Positions 17,530 to 26,237 of a stretch of 64,000 nt of DNA are shown here, one piece after another. Under the pieces are notes generated by a model that was not told where the DNA came from, made no database searches, and saw nothing but the letters and a program-made list of their open reading frames with translations. The stretch comes from JAGQSZ01 sp049647585. GTDB taxonomy: Bacteria; Actinomycetota; Acidimicrobiia; Acidimicrobiales; Microtrichaceae. How positions within the stretch are numbered: the stretch's first letter is position 1; the number at the start of each line of letters is the position of its first letter. The DNA lies in contig JBARXY010000031.1 in assembly GCA_049647585.1 (NCBI GenBank), forward strand, positions 8,728 to 72,727, written 5' to 3'. Made by a program: the position numbers and the translations under genes.

Positions 17530-18687
17530 TCAGACTCCCGGGACCCGGCCCAACGACCGGGCCAGAGCGGCTGCCTCATCGAGCCACTTCAGTAGCTGTT
17601 CGAACACCAAACCCCGACGGCGAAACACCTCGACGAGTGGGTAGCTCGGCTGCCCGCCGTACCCAGTCGGCCCCTTGTAATCAGCTGTCGACACCATCAG
17701 CCCTGGCAGCCAGACGTACTTGATTGCGCTTGCACACATACCCAGGCGGGCATATTCGATCGGCCAAGGCCAACCAGCCGCGTCGAGCCCAGCTGCGTAA
17801 GCATGCCAAACAGCCGAATCCAGCTCAGCGAACCGTTCGGGTTCCATGAAGTGGTCAAACAGAGTGTCGGGCACCCAGTTTCCTGGGTCCTCCCCCACGG
17901 CCCCTCGACCGACGAAGGCCCAGTCGATCAGGACATCGTCGGGCTGCTCGACGTCGCCAGCAGCGATTGCATTGTTGGGCCAGAAGTCCAGATGGCAGAG
18001 CGTGCGGGGAAGTGAATCCAGCAGGTCGAACCAGCGGGGAGCGTCGCGATAGAGCTCTGCGAAGCGAGCGCGCAACCTGTGGCGGGCTTCTCCGAATCCG
18101 GCCACCACCACCGGATGCTCCCACGCCTCTGGGTCTTGATGGATCGCTGGACCCGCGGGTCTGCTGAGCGCGTACGAGCGCATCCACCCCTTGGACAGGA
18201 ATGGAAGAGCAAGCAAGTCCCGCTGCTCGGCAGTAGGTCCGTTCGGCCCTGGACTAATAGCCCCCTGTGACCGCCCGATCCTGTCTGCAATCCGAACATG
18301 GTCGCGAATGTCGAGGTCGTGGCCAGACCGCCCGGTCACGTCCTCGAGCCACAACTGGATCGATCCGTCACGCATTTCGACTCGATCCAGCAGCTTGGGG
18401 CCTCGAAGCCCTCCGCCTCTGAATTCATCCGGAATATGGTGACGATAAGCCTGAGCCTCGCGGCTCCAGAAATTCCAGTGGGAGTCTTCGGAGCCTGCTG
18501 ACCAATGGGGAACGATCTGGGGCCCATCGGCACAAATCGTCTTTACCACGACAGTGGATCCCGGCTCACCGAGGTCGGATCCTGCGCCGAGAACGACCCG
18601 TTGAACGTCTCGGGTGACGGGGTTGGCGCGGTTATGTATCAGTGAGACGGACGGGTCCTGTGCGCCCTCGCTGCTGCCCGAGTCCAC
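17530..18687 (-). CDS. phosphotransferase of the APH/choline-kinase fold
   Basis: About 385 residues with the kinase-like Brenner motif CHLDFWPNN (catalytic Asp, metal-binding Asn) and IDWAFVG (metal Asp) in the C-terminal half, as in aminoglycoside/hydroxyurea or macrolide phosphotransferases. The N-terminal beta-rich lobe with VVVKTI carries the ATP-binding Lys. Such enzymes phosphorylate a small alcohol or amine; the substrate is unknown. The start is uncertain: GTG at 18687 or TTG at 18690/18699, both just after the SDR stop at 18731; a GGAG lies 9-12 bases upstream. It follows the Rv3548c-like SDR on the same strand with a gap of about 45 bases and probably shares its transcript. Confidence 0.7.
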   Translation of the reverse strand: MDSGSSEGAQDPSVSLIHNRANPVTRDVQRVVLGAGSDLGEPGSTVVVKTICADGPQIVPHWSAGSEDSHWNFWSREAQAYRHHIPDEFRGGGLRGPKLLDRVEMRDGSIQLWLEDVTGRSGHDLDIRDHVRIADRIGRSQGAISPGPNGPTAEQRDLLALPFLSKGWMRSYALSRPAGPAIHQDPEAWEHPVVVAGFGEARHRLRARFAELYRDAPRWFDLLDSLPRTLCHLDFWPNNAIAAGDVEQPDDVLIDWAFVGRGAVGEDPGNWVPDTLFDHFMEPERFAELDSAVWHAYAAGLDAAGWPWPIEYARLGMCASAIKYVWLPGLMVSTADYKGPTGYGGQPSYPLVEVFRRRGLVFEQLLKWLDEAAALARSLGRVPGV

Positions 18688-18730
18688 CAAACGTTCCAAC
18701 TCCGACTTCAGCCCAGATCCAGATCCGGCG

Positions 18731-19645
18731 TCAGCCGGCGCCGTAGACAGGAGTGGGAGTCGCCGCCTCGCGAAGGAGCTCGGCGACCACAGGACCGATC
18801 TCGGCCGGATCCCAGCGGGCGCCCTTGTCGACGCGGGGGCCATGGTTGAAGCCTTCTGCGATTCCGATAATTCCACCCTCGACCTCGAAGACACGCCCCG
18901 TGACGTCAGAAGACTGGGTGGACCCGAGCCACGCGACCAGCGGTGACACGTTCGCCGGGTCCATCGCGTCGAAGGCACCCTCGCCAACCTCGGCCATCAT
19001 GTCCTTGAACGCATCCTCGGTCATCCGGGTGCGTCCGGCCGGCGCCAGAGCGTTAGCCGTAACGCCGATCCGCCCGAGTTCCGCTGCCTGGACCAAGGTC
19101 AGGCTTGCGATTGCCCCCTTTGCCGCAGAGTACGCGGCCTGGGCGATCGACCCCATGAGGCCGGCGCCGGAAGAGGTGTTGATGATCCGGGCATCGACGG
19201 TTTCGCCAGCCTTGGAACGGGCACGCCAGTAGGCCGCAGCATGACGCGCAGGAGCGGCATGACCCATGACGTGAACCTTCAGAACTGCTTCCCACTCCTC
19301 CTGCTCCGAGTTGACAAACATCCGGTCCCTCACGATTCCGGCGTTGTTGACCACGACGTCCAGCCCACCGAATACGTCGATCGCCGATTGCACCATTTCA
19401 CCGGCTGCATCCCAGTCCGACACGTCATGGCTCGATGTGATGGCCGCTCCCCCGAGCGCCACGATCTCGTCGACGACCTGCTGCGCAGGAGTGTCGGAGG
19501 GGTCCGAACCGTCCTGGGCAACCCCGAGGTCGTTAACCACCACGCTCGCACCCTGGCGGGCGAACTCCAGAGCGTGCTCCCGGCCAAGGCCTCGCCCAGC
19601 ACCGGTCACAATTACTACACGTCCGTCACAGATACCCATGCCCAA
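18731..19645 (-). CDS. short-chain dehydrogenase, Rv3548c-like
   Basis: A 304-residue SDR with NAD(P) loop TGAGRGLG, NNAG, catalytic Ser in INTSSGAG and Tyr/Lys in YSAAKGAIASL. Length and segments such as NNAGIVRDRMFVNSEQEEW and the late GRVFEVEGGIIG resemble Rv3548c and hydroxysteroid-dehydrogenase-type multifunctional-enzyme domains, pointing to a beta-hydroxyacyl-CoA step in steroid breakdown. The operator copy at 19651 sits only 6 bases before the ATG, so binding would overlap the promoter and ribosome site. It is divergent from the F420-type oxidoreductase (19737) and leads the APH-fold kinase. Confidence 0.8.
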   Translation of the reverse strand: MGMGICDGRVVIVTGAGRGLGREHALEFARQGASVVVNDLGVAQDGSDPSDTPAQQVVDEIVALGGAAITSSHDVSDWDAAGEMVQSAIDVFGGLDVVVNNAGIVRDRMFVNSEQEEWEAVLKVHVMGHAAPARHAAAYWRARSKAGETVDARIINTSSGAGLMGSIAQAAYSAAKGAIASLTLVQAAELGRIGVTANALAPAGRTRMTEDAFKDMMAEVGEGAFDAMDPANVSPLVAWLGSTQSSDVTGRVFEVEGGIIGIAEGFNHGPRVDKGARWDPAEIGPVVAELLREAATPTPVYGAG

Positions 19646-19650
19646 GAATC

Positions 19651-19665
19651 TGACACTCCGTCAGG
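19651..19665. promoter_or_regulatory. CTGACA-CTC-CGTCAG operator, copy 2 (one arm mismatch)
   Basis: A near-perfect member of the repeated operator family, 6 bases upstream of the minus-strand SDR and 72 bases upstream of the plus-strand luciferase-like gene. Its place between divergent genes could control both. Confidence 0.6.
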
Positions 19666-19736
19666 TGAACGCACAAACCTCGCTAACGTTCGTGAAGCCC
19701 GGCAGGTGATCAGCGCCGGTTGACCGGGGGTCCACA

Positions 19737-20579
19737 ATGCGTTTTGGTCTGACGATGTTCGCCACCGACATCTCAATGGACGTCGTCGAACTGGCTGTCG
19801 AAGCAGAGCAACGGGGCTTCGACTCGCTCTGGATTCCGGAGCACACACACATTCCCACCTCGCGTGTGACACCACCGCCGACCGGGGATACGGAACTCGC
19901 CGAGGAGTACAAGCGCTCGCTCGATCCCCTCGTGGCCTTGGCCTTCGCTGCTGCGGCAACGACGAAGATCCGGCTGGGTACGGGGGTAATGCTGCCGATG
20001 CAGCGCGAGCCGATCGTCACAGCCAAAGCCGTCGCTACTCTCCAGAACATGTCCGGTGGGCGATTCGAGATGGGTGTCGGATTTGGTTGGAACGAGGACG
20101 AAATGGGCGACCACGGTGTCGCGTATCGAACTCGCCGGGCTCACACCCGCGAGCACGTCCTGGCCATGCAGGCACTCTGGAACAATGAGGCAGGCTCCTT
20201 CAATGGCGAGTTCGTGAAGATTCCACCCAGTTGGTCCTGGCCCAAGCCTGCGAAGAAGGTCCCGATTCTCGTCGGCGGCGGTGCCGGTCCCAAGTTGTTC
20301 GCCCACATCGCCGAGTACGGCGACGGTTGGATCCCCATCGGTGGAACTGGTCTGGGCGAGGCCATCCCGCGATTTCGTCAAGCGGTCGAGGACGCTGGCA
20401 GGGACCCTTCCGCCATGCGGATCGTTCCCTTCGGAACCGTTCCAAGCCAAGGAAAGCTCGACTACTTCGAGTCGATCGGTGTGGACGAATGCGTCTTTCG
20501 CATACCGTCGTCAGATCGAGACGTTGTCATGCCGATCCTCGATCAGCAGACGAAGCTGATCGAGACCCTGAGCGGCTGA
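19737..20579 (+). CDS. LLM-class, probably F420-dependent oxidoreductase
   Basis: A 280-residue luciferase-like TIM-barrel oxidoreductase. It starts MRFGLTMFATDISM, has WIPEHTHIP, the typical LATGVMLPMQREP-type stretch (KIRLGTGVMLPMQ) and GGRFEMGVGFGWNEDE near the flavin/F420 pocket. In actinobacteria this group is usually F420-dependent and often found in steroid or xenobiotic catabolic clusters (Rv3520c is one example). A hydride transfer to a steroid-derived intermediate is plausible given the divergent SDR, but its substrate is not evident. ATG is the only start that keeps the N-terminal strand. Confidence 0.8.
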   Translation: MRFGLTMFATDISMDVVELAVEAEQRGFDSLWIPEHTHIPTSRVTPPPTGDTELAEEYKRSLDPLVALAFAAAATTKIRLGTGVMLPMQREPIVTAKAVATLQNMSGGRFEMGVGFGWNEDEMGDHGVAYRTRRAHTREHVLAMQALWNNEAGSFNGEFVKIPPSWSWPKPAKKVPILVGGGAGPKLFAHIAEYGDGWIPIGGTGLGEAIPRFRQAVEDAGRDPSAMRIVPFGTVPSQGKLDYFESIGVDECVFRIPSSDRDVVMPILDQQTKLIETLSG

Positions 20580-20603
20580 CACCCGTACCCGCGCGCCCTA
20601 CGC

Positions 20604-21419
20604 CTAGGCGCTGGGGGGCATCCAGTGCCCGGCGTTGACCGGCAGGGCGGTGCCCGTCACGCACTTTGCCAACGGGGAGGCGAAGAACACCACGGCTCCC
20701 GCGATCTCGGACGAGTGCGGGAGATAGCCGAGCGCCGTTTCTGCCGCCCTTTCGTCGTAGATGTCCTGCCAGGTTGTGTCGCCGGCGCGGTCCTTCGCCT
20801 GCCATTCGAAGTAGATCTTGACGCTGTCACCCCAGATGTAACCCGGGTGGACCGCATTGACCCGAATTCCATATTCACCCAACTCCAGCGCCAGAGTTTT
20901 GGTGACGGCACCAAGGGCGGCTTTCGATCCTGCGTAAGCCCCCGCGTTGCGTTCGATGTGGTGCACCGACATGGTGTTGACCATCACGATGCGCGCGTCA
21001 CCTGTTGCAGCGGCCGCGGTCTTCAACAGGGGCAGCATGGCCTTGGTCAACTGCAGTGTTCCGAGGTAGTTGATCTTCATCGGCCGCATCCAGCGGTCCA
21101 GATCCGAGTCCTCGAAGCTCGCGTGCTCGCCACCGTGGAACGCAGAGTTGATCAGAATGTCCACACCGGCGCTGGCCGCTACCGCCGAGGTTGCTTCGGC
21201 CGCGATGCGAAGACAGTCATCACGGTCTGCGATGTTGCCGTAGATCGGAATCGCCCTGCGGCCAAGTTCCTCGATTTCTGTGACCACAGAAGGAACGACC
21301 TTGTCGGACCTTGCGACGAGTATCAGGTCCGCCCCCTGCTCGGCCAGACCCAGGGCAATGTCCCGGCCCATACCCGGCCCGACGCCGGTCACCATCGCTG
21401 TTCTGCCTTCGAGCATCAT
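20604..21419 (-). CDS. short-chain dehydrogenase/reductase
   Basis: A 271-residue SDR with glycine loop VTGVGPGMG, catalytic Ser in VNTMSVHHIER and Tyr/Lys in YAGSKAALGAVTK. An Ala-rich N-S-A in place of NNAG (INSAFHGG) is present. The C-terminus (NAGHWMPPSA) is typical of the family. No specific role is evident; its location in a run of acyl-CoA and steroid-type genes suggests a hydroxyacyl-CoA or sterol substrate. It follows the acyl-CoA dehydrogenase at 21497 on the same strand with 77 bases between them, so may be co-transcribed. Confidence 0.8.
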   Translation of the reverse strand: MMLEGRTAMVTGVGPGMGRDIALGLAEQGADLILVARSDKVVPSVVTEIEELGRRAIPIYGNIADRDDCLRIAAEATSAVAASAGVDILINSAFHGGEHASFEDSDLDRWMRPMKINYLGTLQLTKAMLPLLKTAAAATGDARIVMVNTMSVHHIERNAGAYAGSKAALGAVTKTLALELGEYGIRVNAVHPGYIWGDSVKIYFEWQAKDRAGDTTWQDIYDERAAETALGYLPHSSEIAGAVVFFASPLAKCVTGTALPVNAGHWMPPSA

Positions 21420-21496
21420 CTTTCGTATCCCCCTGTAGCTGTTCTAGATCGACAATGGATCGCCGTTCGCGGGTCCCGGCGACTACCGAGCTCGGT

Positions 21497-22726
21497 TCAT
21501 GACCGCCTGGTCTCGTTCCAGGGAACGTCACGGTCAACGCTCGGCTCGCGCGGCAGACCCAATGCCTGCTCACCCAGGTTGTTCCGATGCACCTCTTCGG
21601 TGCCGCCACCGATGCGCGAGGCGAACTGGTTGAGGCACTGGTACTGCCAGAAGCCATCACCTTCGGCTTCATGCTGCAGCATTCCCTCGGCGCCCTCGAG
21701 ATCGAGCGCCAGGTTCACTCGGAAGCTCAACCCTCGGGTGAAGAAGTTCTTGAGTAGCGACCCGTGTAGAGCCAGCTCGAGGCGCCCGGTCATGACCGCC
21801 GTCTGGGTCCGCCAGCCCATCCATTTGAGTATCTGTTCGTTGGACCACACGCGGGCAAGGTCCTGACGGACAATCGGATCGTCTGTGCGGCCCTTGCGGC
21901 GAGCCGTAGCCAGAACGGCACCGAAAGTTGTCGCCTGCCCGGCGCCCGAGATCATCGAACTCTCGCTACGAAGGGTCGTGCGGGTCACCTTCCAGCCGTC
22001 GCCTACTTCGCCCACGACGTTCTCGACCGGAATCCGGACGTCGGACAGGAACACCTCGTTGAAATGCGCGACTCCCTGAGCCTGGACCAACGGCCGCACG
22101 TCTATTCCGGTCGTGCGCATATCGACGATGAAATAGGTGAGACCCCTGTGTTTGGGCACCTCGGGATCGGTCCGGGCGACCAGGATTCCGAAGTCCGCGT
22201 GTTGGGCGCTAGACGTCCACACCTTCTGTCCGTTGACGACCCATTCGTCACCGTCGAGAACCGCCCTTGTCGCCATCGCAGCCAGATCTGATCCCGCGCC
22301 CGGCTCCGAGAACAACTGACACCAGGACTCGTCTCCGGTGAGAAGTGGACCCAAGTAGCGATCCTGTTGCGCCGCAGTTCCGTGGGTCATGAGGGTTGGA
22401 CCGACTAGCGCTTGAGCGGCGGTCACGAACCCTGAAGTGGCGTCGTAGCGTGCCAGTTCCTGGTTGAAGACGATTTGATAAGCGCTCGACAGACCACGTC
22501 CACCGAAGCGGGTGGGCCAGGTCAGTCCAGCCCATCCGGAATCGGCAAGCAGTTTCTGCCAGGCGGCGCATCGTCGCCGATAGTCGGCAGCGACATCGGG
22601 GTCGACCGCGGCGCCGTTGCGCGACCAGTCGCGTTCGTCGCCCCGCTTCAGATCGGCGTGTTGGTCAAGGAACGATCGGGCCTCTGCCCGGAACGCTGCC
22701 AGCTCTTTTGAGTCCTCGAAGTCCAC
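21497..22726 (-). CDS. acyl-CoA dehydrogenase
   Basis: A 409-residue enzyme of the FadE family. The FAD/substrate signatures SWCQLFSEPGAGSDLAAM and DEWVVNGQKVWTSSAQHAD are present, as is the C-terminal IGGGTEEVHRNNLGEQALGL region that in most members contains the FAD-binding helix. The catalytic base could not be placed with certainty. It introduces a double bond into an acyl-CoA. It sits after an unknown gene (33-base gap) and before an SDR on the same strand. No operator of the CTGACG type is adjacent. Confidence 0.85.
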   Translation of the reverse strand: MDFEDSKELAAFRAEARSFLDQHADLKRGDERDWSRNGAAVDPDVAADYRRRCAAWQKLLADSGWAGLTWPTRFGGRGLSSAYQIVFNQELARYDATSGFVTAAQALVGPTLMTHGTAAQQDRYLGPLLTGDESWCQLFSEPGAGSDLAAMATRAVLDGDEWVVNGQKVWTSSAQHADFGILVARTDPEVPKHRGLTYFIVDMRTTGIDVRPLVQAQGVAHFNEVFLSDVRIPVENVVGEVGDGWKVTRTTLRSESSMISGAGQATTFGAVLATARRKGRTDDPIVRQDLARVWSNEQILKWMGWRTQTAVMTGRLELALHGSLLKNFFTRGLSFRVNLALDLEGAEGMLQHEAEGDGFWQYQCLNQFASRIGGGTEEVHRNNLGEQALGLPREPSVDRDVPWNETRRS

Positions 22727-22759
22727 CGCCGAACAGTAGGCGACCTAGGAGAGGGAAAT

Positions 22760-23509
22760 TCACGTCAGGTGGACGATCGCCAGTCCCAGGAGTCGCGCTC
22801 GATCGGCCAACTCGTCGGCCGGGTCGATCGAACGGGAGATCTCGTTGAAGAGCCAGCGAGCAACCCACCGGCGCATCACAACCAGGCCACCTTCGGGGAG
22901 TGATCCGGAAAGCCCGAGCCACTCGGTCAGACGATGGGAAGCATCCGGAACCTCTCGGAAGCGGACCTCGTCGTCGTTGAACGGTTCGTTGCCGAGCACC
23001 CCGACATCTGCTCCCTCGATCCACATGTGGGCCAGAAGGTTCGGAATCCGAGCGAGTTGTGAACCCACTCCGAAGCTCATTACCAGGAACTCGTTTGCGG
23101 CGTACTCGACGGCCTCGGCGAGGACCGAGGCGCGACCGCCCATGACCCGTTCGCACACCTGCCAGCCGATACCGGTACCGCAAAGGTCCGCCCGTAGCGA
23201 GGACATCGTTTCGCTTCTGTTGCCGTCCGCGACGACCAGAAATTCACGACGGATCTGGGCGGCATCGAACCTCGAGGTGTCGAGTGCGTAACGAACCGTC
23301 GCAGAGGGCCCGTCGAGGATCACGAAGGAGCAACTCGTCCGCGCAAGACGGCCCAGAAGCTTTACTCCGTCTGGATCGTCGTGCCGTTGGACAACTCGCG
23401 TCACGCCGGGGTCTTGGACGATCTGAGCGGAAATCGACGGATTTGGATGTGGGTCTAGGTCAGGCATCTGGTTTTGTGGTCGAGCCACGACTGGCCCGCT
23501 ATATGACAT
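22760..23509 (-). CDS. hypothetical protein, 249 aa
   Basis: A mainly alpha/beta protein with no signal peptide, membrane helix or motif I know. It has two Cys-containing segments (TSCSFVILDG; ADLCGTGIGWQVCERV) and a helical, acidic C-terminus (EISRSIDPADELADRARL). The start at 23509 is favoured over the internal ATG at 23467 because a GAGG lies upstream. It precedes the acyl-CoA dehydrogenase by 33 bases on the same strand, so an accessory role in that operon is possible. Confidence 0.6.
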   Translation of the reverse strand: MSYSGPVVARPQNQMPDLDPHPNPSISAQIVQDPGVTRVVQRHDDPDGVKLLGRLARTSCSFVILDGPSATVRYALDTSRFDAAQIRREFLVVADGNRSETMSSLRADLCGTGIGWQVCERVMGGRASVLAEAVEYAANEFLVMSFGVGSQLARIPNLLAHMWIEGADVGVLGNEPFNDDEVRFREVPDASHRLTEWLGLSGSLPEGGLVVMRRWVARWLFNEISRSIDPADELADRARLLGLAIVHLT

Positions 23510-23665
23510 ATCGGCAGATCCTCGGCCTGTCTGAACAATTGGGACGATCGAGCCAAGTGACCTAGGGCAACATCTGACTCATGACTTCCGACCGGTCTGT
23601 CGGGTCGGCATACGGATCACTCTGGACCTACGGCAATTGTTGGACGCAGGTGACGACCACTTCGG

Positions 23666-24397
23666 CTACGGAGTGGAGCCGTCCGGCCAGTAGTACGAAT
23701 CCGGAGTGGCCCTCTCGCCGAACACAGCAGTGCCGACACGCACGATGGTCGCGCCCTCTTCGATGGCCCACTCCAGATCGCCGCTCATACCCATCGACAG
23801 CTCAGATGCGTCGGCCATCGATTGGTCCGCGACAACCTCGTCCCGGATTCCGCGAAGCATCTCGTAACAGCGACGGACCGGCAACTCGTCGGTGGAGAAC
23901 AGCCCGATCGTCATGAACCCCTTGACGGCGAGACCCGGCAACGAAGCCACTTCGTTCGCGAACTCAACCGCGGTCTCTGGCGACACTCCGAACTTGGACT
24001 CCTCCCCCGATGTATTCACCTGGATGAGTACATCCATTGGTTCAACGGGATCCACACGGTCCGAGATCGCCCGGGCGAGAGCTATGCGGTCGACCGACTG
24101 GACACAGGTGACGAGCTTCAGAACCTGGTTGACCTTGTTGCGCTGCAGGTTGCCTATGAAGTGTGACTCGTGTGGAACATCCGCGAGGTCCGGGGCCTTC
24201 TCGACAAGTTCCTGGACGCGGTTCTCAGCGATCAGCGTGTAACCGGCCTCCAGCACGATCCTGATGCGATCGACCGGAACCGTCTTGGTCGCCAGGAGTA
24301 GTCGGACTTCTGCTGGGCTGCGTCCGCTTGCCGCGGTAGCGCGAGCAATACGCTCCTCGACGAGGGCAAGCCTCTGACGCAGACCAGCGTCAGCCAT
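23666..24397 (-). CDS. yggS: YggS/PROSC family pyridoxal-phosphate protein
   Basis: A 243-residue PLP-binding homeostasis protein. The Schiff-base Lys lies in LLATKTVPVD (about residue 38), and the family signatures GENRVQE-like (AENRVQELVEK), HFIGNLQRNKVNQV, KFGVSPE and SMGMSGDLEWAIEEG (phosphate-binding glycine-rich loop) are all intact. It buffers and distributes PLP rather than catalysing a reaction. Its start is 8 bases after the end of the FadA6-like thiolase gene, suggesting co-transcription by position, not by pathway. In many bacteria it sits in division clusters, so this placement is unusual. Confidence 0.92.
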   Translation of the reverse strand: MADAGLRQRLALVEERIARATAASGRSPAEVRLLLATKTVPVDRIRIVLEAGYTLIAENRVQELVEKAPDLADVPHESHFIGNLQRNKVNQVLKLVTCVQSVDRIALARAISDRVDPVEPMDVLIQVNTSGEESKFGVSPETAVEFANEVASLPGLAVKGFMTIGLFSTDELPVRRCYEMLRGIRDEVVADQSMADASELSMGMSGDLEWAIEEGATIVRVGTAVFGERATPDSYYWPDGSTP

Positions 24398-24405
24398 CTT
24401 GGGTC

Positions 24406-25554
24406 TCAGAGCCGTTCGATGATTGTGACGTTCGCCTGACCGCCACCCTCACACATGGTCTGCAGGCCGTAGCGACCGCCAGTGCGTTCGAGTTCACACA
24501 ACAGCGTCGTCATCAGTCGACCACCAGTCGCACCCAAAGGGTGGCCTAGTGCGATAGCACCGCCGTTGACGTTGACCTTGGACATGTCGGCGTCGAGTTC
24601 CTTTGCCCATGCAAGGACTACCGAAGCGAACGCCTCATTGATCTCGACAAGGTCGATGTCGTCCAATGTCATGCCGGCCTTGTTGAGCGCGTAGCGGGTC
24701 GCCGGAATTGGGGCGGAGAGCATCCGGATCGGGTCCTCTCCACGCACCGAAAGGTGGTGCACCCGGGCGCGTGGCTTGAGCCCGTAGCGCTCGACGGCAT
24801 CTTCGGATGCGAGCAGCATCGCTACTGCGCCGTCTGAGATTTGCGACGCCAGCGCGGCGGTGAGGCGCCCGCCCTCGACCAGAGGCTTGAGCGAACGGAT
24901 TTTCTCCATGTTGGGCTCGCGGGGACCTTCGTCCTGGGTCATCTCACCGAAGGGGACGATCTGGGAGTCGAATCGCCCCTCGGCACGAGCCCTGATTGCA
25001 CGTTCGTGTGACTCCACGGCGAAGGCTTCCATCTCTTCGCGGGTGATGTTCCACTCCCGAGCGATCATCTCAGCGCCGTTGAACTGATCCACCGGCTGAT
25101 CGCCGTAGCGCTTGACCCAGCCTTCGGAGCCCGAGAAAGGATCTTCGAATCCGAACTGCTGACCCACGAGCATCGCCGACGAAATCGGGATGGCGGACAT
25201 GTTCTGGACACCGCCGGCAACGACCAGATCCTGCGTACCGGACATGACACCCTGGGAGGCGAAATGGATCGCCTGTTGGGATGATCCGCACTGGCGATCG
25301 ACGGTCGTTCCCGGAACCTCTTCGGGAAGACCGGCTGCCAGCCAGCAGGTACGGGCAATGTCACCCGCCTGGGACCCGATCGTGTCCAGACAACCGAACA
25401 CGACGTCCTCAACGAGCGCCGGGTCGATTCCGGTCCGGTCCATCAGTGCGTTGAGTGCGTGAGCACCGAGGTCTGCACTGTGAACGCTCGACAACGAGCC
25501 CCCGCGGCGACCGACCGGCGTGCGAACGGTATCGATGATGTATGCCTCGGCCAT
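24406..25554 (-). CDS. fadA6: steroid-ring thiolase, FadA6-like
   Basis: A 382-residue thiolase. Nucleophile Cys lies in TTVDRQCGSSQQAIHFASQ, with INEAFASVV, His in NGGAIALGHPLGATGG and Cys in QTMCEGGGQANVTIIERL. The start AYIIDTVRTPVGRRGG, the PISSAM region and the RYGDQP stretch strongly recall mycobacterial FadA6 (Rv3556c), which acts after IpdAB-mediated ring opening in steroid degradation. It is far from the other ring genes here, so the pathway is dispersed. A GGAGG ribosome site stands 7 bases before the ATG. No CTGACG operator was found in front of it. Confidence 0.82.
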   Translation of the reverse strand: MAEAYIIDTVRTPVGRRGGSLSSVHSADLGAHALNALMDRTGIDPALVEDVVFGCLDTIGSQAGDIARTCWLAAGLPEEVPGTTVDRQCGSSQQAIHFASQGVMSGTQDLVVAGGVQNMSAIPISSAMLVGQQFGFEDPFSGSEGWVKRYGDQPVDQFNGAEMIAREWNITREEMEAFAVESHERAIRARAEGRFDSQIVPFGEMTQDEGPREPNMEKIRSLKPLVEGGRLTAALASQISDGAVAMLLASEDAVERYGLKPRARVHHLSVRGEDPIRMLSAPIPATRYALNKAGMTLDDIDLVEINEAFASVVLAWAKELDADMSKVNVNGGAIALGHPLGATGGRLMTTLLCELERTGGRYGLQTMCEGGGQANVTIIERL

Positions 25555-25679
25555 TTGAACCTCCGGTTACGAGCCGATCCGGATTGAAACCCAAGGACTG
25601 CAGCTCTGAAAAAAGACGGTCGGAAAGAAGTTGTGCATTCACACCGTAGTGGCGCCCCAAGAACTGCAACACTTTGGCC

Positions 25680-26147
25680 ATGACGTCCTGGCGCGCCGAT
25701 GGCTTCGATCTGTTGCCTCAATCTGTCCTAGATCGGTGGTCACACTTCGGCAGTTGGCCCGGGGAGCGATACTTCTCGAATGTCGTGGGTCTCGAGGTCG
25801 AGGAACTGCGACGCGACTACGCACGCATGCGTCTGCCGTGGCGGCCCGAACTCAACCAACCTCAGGGCTTGATGCACGCGGGGGCAATTGCGACCCTCGT
25901 CGATACCGTCGTGGTGCCAGCTATCGGAACTGCGTACCCCGACCCTCGTCGATTCGCGACGATCGAAATGTCGGTCCGATATCTGGATACGGTTCGCCAG
26001 GAGGATCTGATCGCCGAGGGCTGGGTCACCAAACGGGGTCGCCACATTGTGTTCTGTGAGGTGGAGGTCCGAACCCGGACCGGAGTCAAGGTGGCTGCCG
26101 GTCACTTGATCTACACGGTCGCGCCAGATCCCACCGAGCAGGCCTGA
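25680..26147 (+). CDS. PaaI-like hotdog thioesterase
   Basis: A 155-residue hotdog-fold protein. The signature NQPQGLMHAGAIATLVDT contains the His/Gly of the PaaI-type active site, and TIEMSVRYLDTVRQED forms the long central strand. Members hydrolyse acyl- or aryl-CoA thioesters and release CoA. ATG at 25680 is chosen over a TTG two codons earlier. It is divergent from the FadA6-like gene with about 125 bases between starts, so it may share regulation. Substrate not known. Confidence 0.8.
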   Translation: MTSWRADGFDLLPQSVLDRWSHFGSWPGERYFSNVVGLEVEELRRDYARMRLPWRPELNQPQGLMHAGAIATLVDTVVVPAIGTAYPDPRRFATIEMSVRYLDTVRQEDLIAEGWVTKRGRHIVFCEVEVRTRTGVKVAAGHLIYTVAPDPTEQA

Positions 26148-26190
26148 CGGCCCGAGCCAGACCGGGCTGACGGCCCGAGCAGAGCTGAGA

Positions 26191-26235
26191 GCCCGTATTA
26201 GGCCGGAGCAGAGCCGAGGGCCCGTATTAGGCCGG
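26191..26235. repeat. 16-bp direct repeat in a convergent intergenic region
   Basis: GCCCGTATTAGGCCGG occurs at 26191-26206 and 26220-26235 (period 29), in a Gly/Arg-rich GC tract between two converging stop codons. Earlier partial copies (CTGACGGCCCGAGC) occur twice from about 26146. Possibly a degenerate slippage tract or part of a bidirectional terminator. Confidence 0.7.
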
Positions 26236-26237
26236 CG

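Noticed and set aside
18699..18987. Long N-terminal extension of the APH-fold kinase
   Set aside because: It overlaps the SDR gene out of frame and is Arg/Ser-rich, so the later GTG/TTG starts are more likely.
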